A stretch of DNA of 64,000 bases from Eurosta solidaginis (Eukaryota; Arthropoda; Insecta; Diptera; Tephritidae). The DNA lies in the NCBI RefSeq assembly GCF_040869045.1, contig NC_090321.1, forward strand, positions 133,477,689-133,541,688, given 5' to 3'. Shown piece after piece: positions 21,522 through 31,989 of the stretch. A program made the translations under genes and the position numbers. Within the stretch, counting starts at the first letter, position 1. Each line of letters begins with the position of its first letter. The notes beneath the pieces are model-generated. The model was not told the DNA's origin, searched no databases, and saw only the letters and a list, made by a program, of their open reading frames with translations.

Positions 21522-23191
21522 TCAACGAGCTTCTTGTGGAGCTGGAAGCCAATGGTTGTCGGGTGGTTGCCTATGCAGATGACCTCGCTATCCTAGTCAG
21601 GGGCAAATTTCTGGGCACCCTGCGCGATGTTCTGCAGGGATACCTGGATACTGTGGCTAGGTGGGCTGAATCATGTGGATTGGCGGTCAACCCGGGAAAA
21701 ACAGAATTGGTTCTTTTTACAAGGAGATATAAGATACCCGACTTCAGAACTCCTTCGATTGGAGGGGTACCGTTGGTACTTACTGACAGGGTTAAATATT
21801 TGGGAATTGTTCTGGACAAGAAGCTTTCCTGGAGGCCCAATGTGGAAGATAGGGCCAGGAAGGCCGCGGTTGCCTTGTACTGCTGCAGGGGGGCTATCGG
21901 AAAGAGATGGGGGCTCTCGCCTGGAGTAGTACACTGGGTTTATGAGATGGTGGTCAAACCGATTCTGCTATATGGGGTGCTGGTCTGGTGGAAAGCACTG
22001 GACACGGCGAGCACCTCCAAAATGCTAGTGTCAGTGCAACGGACGGCGCTTATCGGTATCAGTGGCGCTATGAGAACAACACCTACCTTGGCACTGAATG
22101 TCATGCTGAATATACATCCAGTAGATATTGCGGGAAAGGCAGCCGCGGCCCGGTCGTTGGTCAGGCTTCGTGATATGGGTTATATGCTTTCTGATTTCGG
22201 ACACTCTAGCCTTCTTACTAGTTTCGACTTTATCCCGGACAGGACGGACTATTGCATGCCGGTGGCCGCTCCCTATACAACCTTCACCCAAGTCATTCCC
22301 CCGAGGGAGGAGTGGAGAAGAGGAATTATCTGGGGCATGGGACCGGTTAACTTGTTCACGGATGGGTCGAAGTTGGACGGAAAGGTTGGCGGGGGGGTCT
22401 TTTGTCAAGAGCTAAATGTAAGCCGCAAGTTTAAGTTGGCTGATCACTGCAGTGTATTCCAAGCGGAAGTTGCTGCGATTAAGGATGCGGTGGATGAAAT
22501 GCTATCCAGCGCTACTACGGTTAGGGAATTTAACATCTACTCTGATAGCCAAGCGGCTATAAAGGCCTTGAGCTCAACTACAGTGCGATCGAGGGTAGTC
22601 TGGGAGTGCCTGACCTCACTTGCGATTGCATCAAATTATTTTACAATTAAGATTATCTGGGTCCCGGGCCATAGTGATATTCCGGGTAACTGTCAAGCGG
22701 ATATCTTAGCCCGAATCGGTACACCTGAACCGGATGAAGATGGCTGTAGGGATTTCGGGATTCCGCTAGCCACCTGTGGATTGCTCTTCCATAGCTGGGC
22801 CTCGAGTCAGCTCTGCAAACGTTGGGCGGACACTACGTCTTGTAGGATATCAAGATCTTTCTGGCCGAAAGTGGATGGCAGGAGGTCTGCTGAAATAATT
22901 GGGTTCACTAAGGCTCACCTATCAATGGTCATTGGGGTTTTGACAGGGCACTGTCTCATGGGTATCCATGCGGTACGTCTCAATATATTGGAAACTCCAT
23001 CCTGCTGCAGCTGTATGGAGGATGATGAGGTGGAATCACCAAATCACTTTATGCTTGACTGCCCAGCTTTTGCCAGAACTAGGCGAAAGTATTTCGATCG
23101 TGACTCACTTGGATCTCCCGAGGAGCTATCCAAGGTTGTGATCGGGATCATTCGGAACTTTATCGTTGCTACCCAACGATTCTCTAAATAG
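21413..23191 (+). pseudogene. LINE-3 ORF2, C-terminal RT and RNase H
   Basis: This 592-codon frame continues ORF2 after the G deletion. GGVLSPLLW is followed by the catalytic YADDLAIL (about residue 53), GKTELVLFTRR, and VKYLGIVLDKKLSW. The RNase H has LFTDGSKLDGKVGGG near residue 316, FQAEVAAI, YSDSQAAI, and WVPGHSDIPGN with its catalytic Asp/His. It ends with a Cys/His cluster, CCSCMEDDEVESPNHFMLDCP. The overlap of the first 36 codons with the upstream frame is not coding. Domain order is typical of LOA/I-type elements. Confidence 0.88.
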
Positions 23192-23316
23192 TTATATCTA
23201 CGTCACCGTTAGTTTAGTTTATTATATGTGGTATCACAACGGACCGTCATGTTGTCCAAGTGAGCTTCCTCTATCAGGGAAGCTACCACCCAACCTAACC
23301 TAACCTAACTAAGTAA

Positions 23317-23606
23317 ATTATGGAAGCGCCTAGAAAATGCCACGAGGAAATCAAAGAGTATAAAAGCACCAGCGGTAGAGGCGCTATGATCAGTTTCGAT
23401 TAAGACGATATCTAGCAAGCAATAGCAGTATTATTTTGAAAGTCAGTTTCATTTAAGCTATCAGTTTGGTTATTAAGCCAGCTAATTGCAAAGTACAAGT
23501 GTTATTGTGAAGTACTTTAATAAAGGCCATTTTTCCATTATTCAATATTGGAGTTATTTATTCAACAGTTTAGTGATACGAACTTAGCAAAAAGGCAAAT
23601 AAGAGG
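23317..23606 (+). repeat. Gypsy-1 3' LTR, part 2 (tandem unit 1)
   Basis: This is the continuation of the LTR after LINE-3. It contains a TATA-like GAGTATAAAAGC at about 23357 and a polyadenylation-like AATAAA at about 23519. It ends with GCAAATAAGAGG (23595-23606), the Penelope target duplication. Confidence 0.8.
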
Positions 23607-24240
23607 CTTATCTTGTTTGGTTGATTTTCCGACAGGGTGGATAAATGATGTATATTGGAACGATTTTCCGTCATCCCTTGTCAAATTTGGTTTTGAGACA
23701 AACCGGTTTCGGCGTTGTGCCATCATCAGTGTCGATTTTCATTCTGATCTGTTGTTGTCATTTGTCCCGTATTTATAGTTCGTAGGTATATGAGCAGGTA
23801 TTGTCAAATTGATGCTTGTGTATATTTAGTTATGTGTATGTGCTGTGTGTTCGTTCAGAACCGAGGGTGGTTTACTAATCGATTTGTGTGGCTGACTGGG
23901 GTAGGTAGAAATCTGTGATTTTAGTCGTTTGACCTTCTTTGTCGGTTTTTTGTTTTGGTGTGTTAATTGTTTTGTGTTTATTTGTTGTTGTGCGTTTGTC
24001 TGTTGTACCTGTGTGATTAAGTTGTTTCTTGTAAACAAGTTTTAAAGGCTCGAATATTGTGTCAGAAATGGTGTTTATCTGTTCGTTTATTATTCTACCG
24101 TCGAATGTTTTCTGTTTGTAGATTTCCATGTTTTCGAGTACGTTAAGACGTCGGCCCTTTTCTTGTATGTGAAGAACCCTAACTGTTTTATTGATGTTTG
24201 CTGGGGAACATTCATTCTCGACCATGTGATTCGCGAAGTT
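23607..24240 (-). mobile_element. Penelope element 3' fragment (tandem unit 1)
   Basis: Copy of the 3' end of the Penelope element at 28245-28878, cut at the duplication junction 24240. On the minus strand it encodes the last 116 codons of the RT/GIY-YIG protein and the 3' UTR with the hammerhead-like motif. Confidence 0.9.
23697..23729 (-). ncRNA. Hammerhead-ribozyme-like core, copy 1
   Basis: Same sequence as the motif at 28335-28367, offset by 4638: minus-strand CTGATGA, a GGC/GCC hairpin, GAAA, the palindrome ACCGGT, and GTC. Confidence 0.5.
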
Positions 24241-24278
24241 AAATCAATCTTCAGCATTCTAAGGCGGCTTCCGCAAAC

Positions 24279-26159
24279 TTGTTGCTCAGTCTTGAGAAAG
24301 GCGGAGTTGATATAGTCCTTGTCCAGGAGCCGTGGCTGAGTAGTAACGGCGGAAAAATTTCTGGATTAAGGACGGGAAAATTCAACACCTTGGTGCATGG
24401 GGAGGCAGGTATGCCTAGATCCTGTGTGCTTATTAAAAAGGAATTTAAAGCTTTTATTCTCTCTAATTTCAGCAATGCTGACGTAACCACTGTCTGCCTT
24501 GAGCGAGGCAGTAACGAATTGTGGGTGGTCTCAGCGTATATGCCCCATGGGGACGTAACGGGACCACCGCCTGTGATACTGGGCGAAATCACCGCTGAAG
24601 CAAGGCGAAGAGGTGTTGGCGTAATCATAGGTGCCGATGCTAATGCACACCATAGCATATGGGGGAGCTCGGATACGAACACCAGAAGTGAGTCTTTATT
24701 TACTTTTATTGTAGATGAGGGACTTTGTATATGTAATAGGGGGAATGACCCGACTTTTATTACTGCGGTAAGGGAGGAGGTCCTGGACCTCACCCTGGTT
24801 AGCAGAGAACTGGAAGATCGGATATCTGGATGGAGGGTTCTTAACGAGCACTCTTTCTCTGATCACCGATATATTCAGTTCTCGGTGAATGAAGAACGTC
24901 CCGGTAAAATATCTTTTAGGAACCCTAAAAGTACCAACTGGGACTTGTATTGTAGGAAGTTGGGAGAGCTATTGCCTGAGGCGCCTATCGTTGGTTCGGA
25001 CCTGTCCGAATCTGAAATAGACGGTCTGGTGGAAAACTTCACCTTGGCAAGCAATAGCGCCTTTCAAAAGTCCTGCCCACTGAAAACATATAGGGAGAAG
25101 GGCAAGCCGCCCTGGTGGTCTGATTCCCTTGACGACCTAAGAGCGTCCAGTAGGCGGCTCTTTAACAGAGCCAGGAGGAGTAAACTACCCTCGGACTGGG
25201 AGCTCTATAAGGTGAGTCTGGGGATTTATAAATATGAAATAAGGTTAGCCAAGCGAGATTCATGGCGAAGCTTCTGCGAAAACGTAGAGGACTGCAATGA
25301 ATCCGCGAGGCTTAGAAAAATACTCTCTAGGAATCCCGCCCCTCGGGGGTATCTGAGAGATGATGGTGGGGACTGGTCGATGAGTAGCGAGGAGTCCCTG
25401 AGACTTTTACTGGACAATCATTTTCCCGATTTCCCAGTTGCGCGGGGATCTTCGCTTGCGTGGTCGGCGGTTGCTGGCCATGCAGAAATGCCTGCCATCC
25501 CACTACGGGAAAGTCAAATATCCTGGGCTATAAATTCGTTCAAGCCCTATAAGTCACCCGGTCCGGATGGCATCATTCCTGCGCAACTTCAAGGGTCTTT
25601 AGGGATTTCCTGCCGCTGGTTGGCCATCATCTACACTAACTGCCTCAGGCTTAACTATATCCCTAAGTCGTGGCACACGGTTAGGGTCATCTTCATTCCG
25701 AAGGCCGGCAGGAGCTCTCATGTGTCACCTAAGGATTTCAGGCCAATCAGTCTCTCGTCGTTTCTTCTTAAGACGTTTGAGCGGCTGATTGACCTGTACC
25801 TACGAGAAAGGATACCTGGGGGGTTACTGTCGGCTTCACAGCATGCGTACTGCAAAGGCAGATCGACGGAAACGGCTCTCCATTCGATTGTAAAGCAAAT
25901 AGAGGGGTCTCTAGAACATAAAGAGTATGCTCTGGGTGCCTTTCTAGACATCGAGGGGGCTTTTAACAATGTCTTACCGGGGGCAATCGAAAGAGCTCTG
26001 GTGGGTTTAGGAGTCGAAGCGGCTCTGGTTGAATTTATTAGCAAACTTCTATGCGGCAGAATTGTCGCAGCGGAGTGGGGAGGAGCCATAATAAGGATGA
26101 AGGTGTGCAGGGGCACGCCACAGGGGGTGTCCTATCTCCTCTGCTCTGGGTTGTGGTAG
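24279..26159 (+). pseudogene. LINE-3 ORF2 N-terminal frame, copy 2
   Basis: Same 626-codon endonuclease/RT frame as in unit 1, with one Val to Ile change (AVPL to AIPL) and the same G-run frameshift at GTPQGG. No start codon of its own. Confidence 0.85.
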
Positions 26160-27829
26160 TCAACGAGCTTCTTGTGGAGCTGGAAGCCAATGGTTGTCGG
26201 GTGGTTGCCTATGCAGATGACCTCGCTATCCTAGTCAGGGGCAAATTTCTGGGCACCCTGCGCGATGTTCTGCAGGGATACCTGGATACTGTGGCTAGGT
26301 GGGCTGAATCATGTGGATTGGCGGTCAACCCGGGAAAAACAGAATTGGTTCTTTTTACAAGGAGATATAAGATACCCGACTTCAGAACTCCTTCGATTGG
26401 AGGGGTACCGTTGGTACTTACTGACAGGGTTAAATATTTGGGAATTGTTCTGGACAAGAAGCTTTCCTGGAGGCCCAATGTGGAAGATAGGGCCAGGAAG
26501 GCCGCGGTTGCCTTGTACTGCTGCAGGGGGGCTATCGGAAAGAGATGGGGGCTCTCGCCTGGAGTAGTACACTGGGTTTATGAGATGGTGGTCAAACCGA
26601 TTCTGCTATATGGGGTGCTGGTCTGGTGGAAAGCACTGGACACGGCGAGCACCTCCAAAATGCTAGTGTCAGTGCAACGGACGGCGCTTATCGGTATCAG
26701 TGGCGCTATGAGAACAACACCTACCTTGGCACTGAATGTCATGCTGAATATACATCCAGTAGATATTGCGGGAAAGGCAGCCGCGGCCCGGTCGTTGGTC
26801 AGGCTTCGTGATATGGGTTATATGCTTTCTGATTTCGGACACTCTAGCCTTCTTACTAGTTTCGACTTTATCCCGGACAGGACGGACTATTGCATGCCGG
26901 TGGCCGCTCCCTATACAACCTTCACCCAAGTCATTCCCCCGAGGGAGGAGTGGAGAAGAGGAATTATCTGGGGCATGGGACCGGTTAACTTGTTCACGGA
27001 TGGGTCGAAGTTGGACGGAAAGGTTGGCGGGGGGGTCTTTTGTCAAGAGCTAAATGTAAGCCGCAAGTTTAAGTTGGCTGATCACTGCAGTGCATTCCAA
27101 GCGGAAGTTGCTGCGATTAAGGATGCGGTGGATGAAATGCTATCCAGCGCTACTACGGTTAGGGAATTTAACATCTACTCTGATAGCCAAGCGGCTATAA
27201 AGGCCTTGAGCTCAACTACAGTGCGATCGAGGGTGGTCTGGGAGTGCCTGACCTCACTTGCGATTGCATCAAATTATTTTACAATTAAGATTATCTGGGT
27301 CGCGGGCCATAGTGATATTCCGGGTAACTGTCAAGCGGATATCTTAGCCCGAATCGGTACACCTGAACCGGATGAAGATGGCTGTAGGGATTTCGGGATT
27401 CCGCTAGCCACCTGTGGATTGCTCTTCCATAGCTGGGCCTCGAGTCAGCTCTGCAAACGTTGGGCGGACACTACGTCTTGTAGGATATCAAGATCTTTCT
27501 GGCCGAAAGTGGATGGCAGGAGGTCTGCTGAAATAATTGGGTTCACTAAGGCTCACCTATCAATGGTCATTGGGGTTTTGACAGGGCACTGTCTCATGGG
27601 TATCCATGCGGTACGTCTCAATATATTGGAAACTCCATCCTGCTGCAGCTGTATGGAGGATGATGAGGTGGAATCACCAAATCACTTTATGCTTGACTGC
27701 CCAGCTTTTGCCAGAACTAGGCGAAAGTATTTCGATCGTGACTCACTTGGATCTCCCGAGGAGCTATCCAAGGTTGTGATCGGGATCATTCGGAACTTTA
27801 TCGTTGCTACCCAACGATTCTCTAAATAG
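26051..27829 (+). pseudogene. LINE-3 ORF2 C-terminal RT/RNase H frame, copy 2
   Basis: Same 592-codon frame as 21413-23191. It differs by Val to Ala before FQAE and by Pro to Ala in the RNase H motif (WVAGH instead of WVPGH). Confidence 0.85.
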
Positions 27830-27954
27830 TTATATCTACGTCACCGTTAGTTTAGTTTATTATATGTGGTATCACAACGGACCGTCATGTTGTCCAAGTG
27901 AGCTTCCTCTATCAGGGAAGCTACCACCCAACCTAACCTAACCTAACTAAGTAA

Positions 27955-28244
27955 ATTATGGAAGCGCCTAGAAAATGCCACGAGGAAATCAAAGAGTATA
28001 AAAGCACCAGCGGTAGAGGCGCTATGATCAGTTTCGATTAAGACGATATCTAGCAAGCAATAGCAGTATTATTTTGAAAGTCAGTTTCATTTAAGCTATC
28101 AGTTTGGTTATTAAGCCAGCTAATTGCAAAGTACAAGTGTTATTGTGAAGTACTTTAATAAAGGCCATTTTTCCATTATTCAATATTGGAGTTATTTATT
28201 CAACAGTTTAGTGATACGAACTTAGCAAAAAGGCAAATAAGAGG
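27955..28244 (+). repeat. Gypsy-1 3' LTR, part 2 (tandem unit 2)
   Basis: Second copy of the LTR segment, with the TATA-like and AATAAA-like motifs. Its last twelve bases, GCAAATAAGAGG (28233-28244), pair with 30125-30136 as the Penelope target duplication. Confidence 0.82.
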
Positions 28245-28334
28245 CTTATCTTGTTTGGTTGATTTTCCGACAGGGTGGATAAATGATGTATATTGGAACG
28301 ATTTTCCGTCATCCCTTGTCAAATTTGGTTTTGA

Positions 28335-28367
28335 GACAAACCGGTTTCGGCGTTGTGCCATCATCAG
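28335..28367 (-). ncRNA. Hammerhead-ribozyme-like core in the Penelope 3' end
   Basis: On the minus strand: CTGATGA (28367 to 28361), a hairpin GGC-acaac-GCC, GAAA (28348 to 28345), the palindrome ACCGGT, then GTC (28337 to 28335). This is the order CUGAUGA, stem II, GAAA, stem III, NUH of a type I hammerhead. Penelope-like elements are known to carry minimal hammerheads with very short stem III. I could not find a convincing stem I, so cleavage activity is uncertain. Confidence 0.55.
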
Positions 28368-28512
28368 TGTCGATTTTCATTCTGATCTGTTGTTGTCATT
28401 TGTCCTGTATTTATAGTTCGTAGGTATATGAGCAGGTATTGTCAAATTGATGCTTGTGTATATTTAGTTATGTGTATGTGCTGTGTGTTCGTTCAGAACC
28501 GAGGGTGGTTTA

Positions 28513-29802
28513 CTAATCGATTTGTGTGGCTGACTGGGGTAGGTAGAAATCTGTGATTTTAGTCGTTTGACCTTCTTTGTCGGTTTTTTGTTTTGGTGTG
28601 TTAATTGTTTTGTGTTTATTTGTTGTTGTGCGTTTGTCTGTTGTACCTGTGTGATTAAGTTGTTTCTTGTAAACAAGTTTTAAAGGCTCGAATATTGTGT
28701 CAGAAATGGTGTTTATCTGTTCGTTTATTATTCTACCGTCGAATGTTTTCTGTTTGTAGATTTCCATGTTTTCGAGTACGTTAAGACGTCGGCCCTTTTC
28801 TTGTATGTGAAGAACCCTAACTGTTTTATTGATGTTTGCTGGGGAACATTCATTCTCGACCATGTGATTCGCGAAGTTAGACTCGGGTATAATGTTTGCA
28901 TTCCGTATTTTTTTGTTGTAATCTCTAATATGTTCTCTGAACCTCGTTCTTATTTGCCGTCCTGTTTGTCCTATGTAACTATGCTGGCATCCGCAGGTAA
29001 GCTTGTATACGCCGTGGCTGCTAAACGGATCCTCTGAGTTAATGTTAGTTCTTAGTTTTCGCCCTAGATTGTTCGATGTTTTGAATGCTGTGTTAATGTT
29101 GTATTTTTTAAAGAAATTTGCCAATTTATATGTTGCTTTTCCAGTATATGTCATAGTCGTCCAGCTATTATTTTCTTTTTCATTATTTCTTTTTGGTTCT
29201 CCATTTGTCCTTCTGAGCTTATCTACTAGTGCTTTTTTATATCCGTTGTTTGCAGCGATATTATATATGACCTCAAGTTCTCTCTTATATGCCTCTTGTG
29301 TAAGAGGTGTTCTTTCAAGTCTATGTACCAAGTGCCTTAATGCTGCATTTTTATGATGTTGAGGGTGAGTTGAGGTATTGTGTATTATTGTGTCGGTGGC
29401 CGTTGACTTTCTATATATGTCATAGTTAAATCTTTTGGCTTCTTTATCAATATTTATCGTGAGGTCTAGATAGTTGATTCCTCCGTCTTTTTCGATTTCC
29501 ATTGTAAATTTTATATTGCCGTGCTGTTTGTTGAGGTACTCCAGTACGAGCTCTTCGTTATTAGTAGTTAAAAAGCATATTATGTCATCCACGTATCTAG
29601 CATAAAATGACACGCCTAATTTGGACTTCAGCTTCTGTATGTACTTTTCTTCCAGATTTTGCATGAACACTTCCATAAGAATTGCTGATGTGGGGCTTCC
29701 CATTCCAAGACCGTTTGTTTGTCTATATATTTTATTGTTGAATTTAAAATAGTTTTGACGTAAAGTGGTTCTTAGCGTATTTGTGATTTGCATACTTTTC
29801 AC
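28513..29802 (-). CDS. Penelope-like reverse transcriptase / GIY-YIG endonuclease
   Basis: 429 codons, with the N-terminal RT motifs missing. Palm motifs: GLGMGSPTSAIL (residues 31-42) and ARYVDDIICF with the catalytic YVDD at about 70-73, then GGINYLDLTI. The GIY-YIG nuclease starts with GVYKLTCGC at about 264, followed by SYIGQTGRQIRTRFREH (YIG 276-278, catalytic-type Arg and Glu) and FANHMVE. The C-terminus is rich in Thr, Lys and Asn. It would make a nick and copy the RNA into the target. The frame is open over both domains, but the 5' truncation means it cannot act alone. Confidence 0.9.
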   Translation of the reverse strand: MKSMQITNTLRTTLRQNYFKFNNKIYRQTNGLGMGSPTSAILMEVFMQNLEEKYIQKLKSKLGVSFYARYVDDIICFLTTNNEELVLEYLNKQHGNIKFTMEIEKDGGINYLDLTINIDKEAKRFNYDIYRKSTATDTIIHNTSTHPQHHKNAALRHLVHRLERTPLTQEAYKRELEVIYNIAANNGYKKALVDKLRRTNGEPKRNNEKENNSWTTMTYTGKATYKLANFFKKYNINTAFKTSNNLGRKLRTNINSEDPFSSHGVYKLTCGCQHSYIGQTGRQIRTRFREHIRDYNKKIRNANIIPESNFANHMVENECSPANINKTVRVLHIQEKGRRLNVLENMEIYKQKTFDGRIINEQINTISDTIFEPLKLVYKKQLNHTGTTDKRTTTNKHKTINTPKQKTDKEGQTTKITDFYLPQSATQID

Positions 29803-29820
29803 TTTGTTTTTTTGTTTTTT

Positions 29821-30124
29821 TTACAAGAAACAACTTAATCACACAGGTACAACAGACAAACGCACAACAACAAATAAACACAAAACAATTAACACACCAA
29901 AACAAAAAACCGACAAAGAAGGTCAAACGACTAAAATCACAGATTTCTACCTACCCCAGTCAGCCACACAAATCGATTAGTAAACCACCCTCGGTTCTGA
30001 ACGAACACACAGCACATACACATAACTAAATATACACAAGCATCAATTTGACAATACCTGCTCATATACCTACGAACTATAAATACAGGACAAATGACAA
30101 CAACAGATCAGAACGAAAATCGAC
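29821..30124 (+). repeat. Inverted arm of the Penelope element
   Basis: Plus-strand copy of the last 70 or so codons (KKQLNHTGTTDKR onward) and part of the 3' UTR found on the minus strand at about 28371-28675. It ends a few bases before the hammerhead-like motif, so only one arm carries that motif. Confidence 0.9.
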
Positions 30125-30136
30125 GCAAATAAGAGG

Positions 30137-30158
30137 ATTTGCAAGCAAATTCGTTACA
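30137..30158 (+). repeat. Gypsy-1 3' LTR, final segment
   Basis: ATTTGCAAGCAAATTCGTTACA completes the LTR after the Penelope insertion. It ends with CGTTACA, the inverted partner of TGTGACG at 17147. Confidence 0.75.
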
Positions 30159-30316
30159 ATATTTTAGACAATCTTGGCAGAGCCAAATTTTTCTCAACCT
30201 TAGAACTTTTTTCTGGATTTCACCAAATACCATTACACGTAGATTCACGCGATATAACCTCGTTTTCTACTGATCGCGGAGCGTATCGATGGAAGGTATT
30301 GCCATTTGGTTTGAAC
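30159..30316 (+). pseudogene. Gypsy-2 RT fragment, left of the hAT
   Basis: The frame reads ILDNLGRAKFFSTLELFSG, GFHQIPLHV, and ends in VLPFGLN, the RT block before the catalytic loop. The last eight bases, GTTTGAAC, are the hAT target duplication. Removing the hAT and one copy joins this in frame to IAPNSFSRMM at 32394. Confidence 0.85.
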
Positions 30317-30339
30317 GAGACCTGTTAAATTTCCATTAA

Positions 30340-30700
30340 CATTAATAATCATTAATTTCGTTTCCCTTTTTAATTTTAATGATTAATTAATTTTTTGCAC
30401 AGCACCTAGCAATTAATAATTAATTAATTAAAAAAATAATTAAAAATAATCATGATTATTGGCCATTAAAAAAAATAATCAAAAATAATTAAAAAATGTA
30501 CCCATTGTTTTAAGTTAAAGACAATGATATGATTAAGAACAATTAAGTAATTAAAAATAATCAAACAATTAAAATTAATCAAAAAATTAAAATTAATCAA
30601 ACAATTAGTAATTAAATTTAATTATTTGATTAATTTCAATTACTTAATTATTTCTAATTATCTAATTATTTCCAATTATATGATTATTTTGAATTATTAA
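30340..30700. repeat. hAT left subterminal AT-rich repeat zone
   Basis: Irregular repeats of AATTAAAAATAATCA and related words on both strands. A matching zone is at 31990-32370. In hAT elements, subterminal repeats are transposase binding sites; here this is inferred. Confidence 0.6.
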
Positions 30701-30877
30701 CATGAAAAAGAAAATGTTTGAAGTAAGAAATAAGTGGCTGAAACCAAATATACTATTGTATGTACATACTTGTGCTAACTCAAGAAATATAAGATAAATA
30801 TTTTATTCTTACTGATATTGTCAAGTGTCGCTGCTTTTTGTGAAACCTTTTAAAAACCAAATTGGAGAGCGTAAATT

Positions 30878-31790
30878 TTGGCTTATTACACCACAGACGT
30901 AAGTATATATCTGTATAAATTTGTTGACCATTCTATAAGAATACACATTATGAATTATTTGCAGAAAAAATGTATGTCGAAAACATGGTTGGAGAAGAAA
31001 ATATGGCGGATTTTTTCTGCGGACGACGTTGTTCGTGATCCAACTTATTTACCAAAACGGATCAAAAGAAAAAGCAAGCTCGAAAGCTCCGCATCAACTT
31101 CAAACAAATCTTCCTGTAATTTGATATTCGGGTATTCACAATTATATATCTGTATAATGCAGTCCATAGCAGAAGCTCTTAATTTTTTGCAAGGGGAAGG
31201 AAACGTTGTGTGCGGATATTTACTGTCAGTGCGCATGAGACTAAGCAACAAACTAAAGAAACTTAGTAGAAGAAACGATAAATTTTTAAGATTTATTTCG
31301 GAAAAATTAGAAGCGAAGTTAAGGCAACGTTTCAATATATTCTTTTCTTTAGCTCCCGAAGCAAATATTCCAATATCTGCTTCTGTTTAACACCAGATGT
31401 TAAGGTCAACTGGCTCAAGGTGTTGCAGAAGACGAAATAGTGATTTGCCCGAAGATTTTATATACAAAAGAGTTGTATGAACCATATGGTTGTATCATCA
31501 ACAAGGCAAACTTTCATTTGAAGTTGACGATACGAACACTAACCAAACGTCATCTCATTGAAATACTTCCATTTCGAGGATGATGGTAAATAACTTTGTT
31601 CACATTCATAAATTATTCAAAAAATATTGAAAGTTAATTGCCAATATTATTTAACACTCTACTGACGTCGTCTGCCCCAGTTGAGAGGCTTTTCCATTTG
31701 GCAGGCATTATAAATTCTCCAAGGCGTAAATCTTTGATGGATATTTCATTTAAAAAACTCGTTGTATTTAAAGCAAATGCAAACAGCACT
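30878..31790 (+). pseudogene. hAT transposase remnant
   Basis: An open stretch of 170 codons (30878-31390, with no ATG at its left end) contains LNFLQGEGNVVCGYLL and later LSNKLKKL..LEAKLRQRF, a pattern seen before the insertion domain of hAT transposases. After a frameshift the reading PDVKVNWLKVLQ follows, then stops. At about 31660-31790 another frame reads TSSAPVERLFHLAG..RRKSL, the conserved hAT C-terminal dimerisation region. No catalytic DDE set can be traced. The protein is dead; the element could move only with help. Confidence 0.8.
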
Positions 31791-31989
31791 TAATCTTTTT
31801 TAACACGCTTATATAAGCTTTACTTGTTTGTGTATATGTAATCCCCTTCCTTGTACCTAATAATAAAAAAAATAGAACCCGTATGTCGTGTAATATTGTG
31901 TAATTAGTTGGTATTTAATAAAACAATGTACTTTTTCCCTTGTTTGCTATTCTTATGTATCTATGTTTACTTTGTTGAATATATGGTGA

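Larger units (their letters stand above)
17418..23306 (+). mobile_element. LINE-3: LOA-type non-LTR retrotransposon with RNase H
   Basis: Target duplication AACTAAGTAA lies at 17408-17417 and 23307-23316. A long 5' UTR (17418 to about 18050) is followed by ORF1 (a gag-like protein), ORF2 with endonuclease, RT and RNase H, and a 3' end in ACCTAACCTAACCTAA. RNase H after the RT and the repeated CCTAA tail fit the LOA/I-type group. It is full length or nearly so (about 5.9 kb) but carries frameshifts. Its 3' 3.7 kb is duplicated at 24241-27944. Confidence 0.9.
24241..27944 (+). mobile_element. LINE-3 second copy, 5'-truncated by the duplication
   Basis: Tandem copy of 19603-23306. It lacks ORF1 and the start of ORF2, as it begins inside the endonuclease at AAATCAATCTTCAGC. 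The 5' truncation is the duplication breakpoint, not the usual truncated reverse transcription. Confidence 0.93.
19603..28878. repeat. 4638-bp tandem duplication, two units
   Basis: Unit 1 is 19603-24240 and unit 2 is 24241-28878. Each spans most of LINE-3 ORF2, its 3' end, 290 bp of Gypsy-1 LTR and 634 bp of the Penelope element. By eye I count about seven substitutions, including CTCGAG/CTTGAG, GCCGTCCC/GCCATCCC, GTGTATTCC/GTGCATTCC, GTCCCGGG/GTCGCGGG and TGTCCCG/TGTCCTG, and no indel. The junction at 24240/24241 joins Penelope to LINE-3 with about 1 bp shared. Confidence 0.95.
28245..30124 (-). mobile_element. Penelope-like element (5'-truncated) with inverted terminal arm
   Basis: Target duplication GCAAATAAGAGG lies at 28233-28244 and 30125-30136. 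The minus strand encodes a Penelope RT and GIY-YIG endonuclease and has a 3' UTR of about 270 bp. At 29821-30124 the element's own 3' end recurs in reverse orientation, from the LVYKKQLNH codons to just short of the ribozyme-like motif. Inverted partial copies of this kind are known for Penelope elements. The N-terminal part of the RT is absent. Confidence 0.92.
4371..30158 (+). mobile_element. Gypsy-1: 5'-truncated Ty3/Gypsy retrotransposon with nested insertions
   Basis: The order gag, protease, RT, RNase H, integrase, LTR identifies a Ty3/Gypsy element. The 5' LTR and start of gag are missing. Inserted into it are LINE-2, a SINE, LINE-3 and a Penelope element, each with a target duplication, and two tandem duplications. 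The 3' LTR starts at 17147 (TGTGACG) directly after the purine-rich GGTGGAGGGCAG. It resumes at 23317 and again at 30137, and ends at 30158 (CGTTACA). The LTR ends are near-perfect inverted repeats. The LTR ends inside the RT of Gypsy-2, so Gypsy-1 probably inserted there. Confidence 0.85.
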
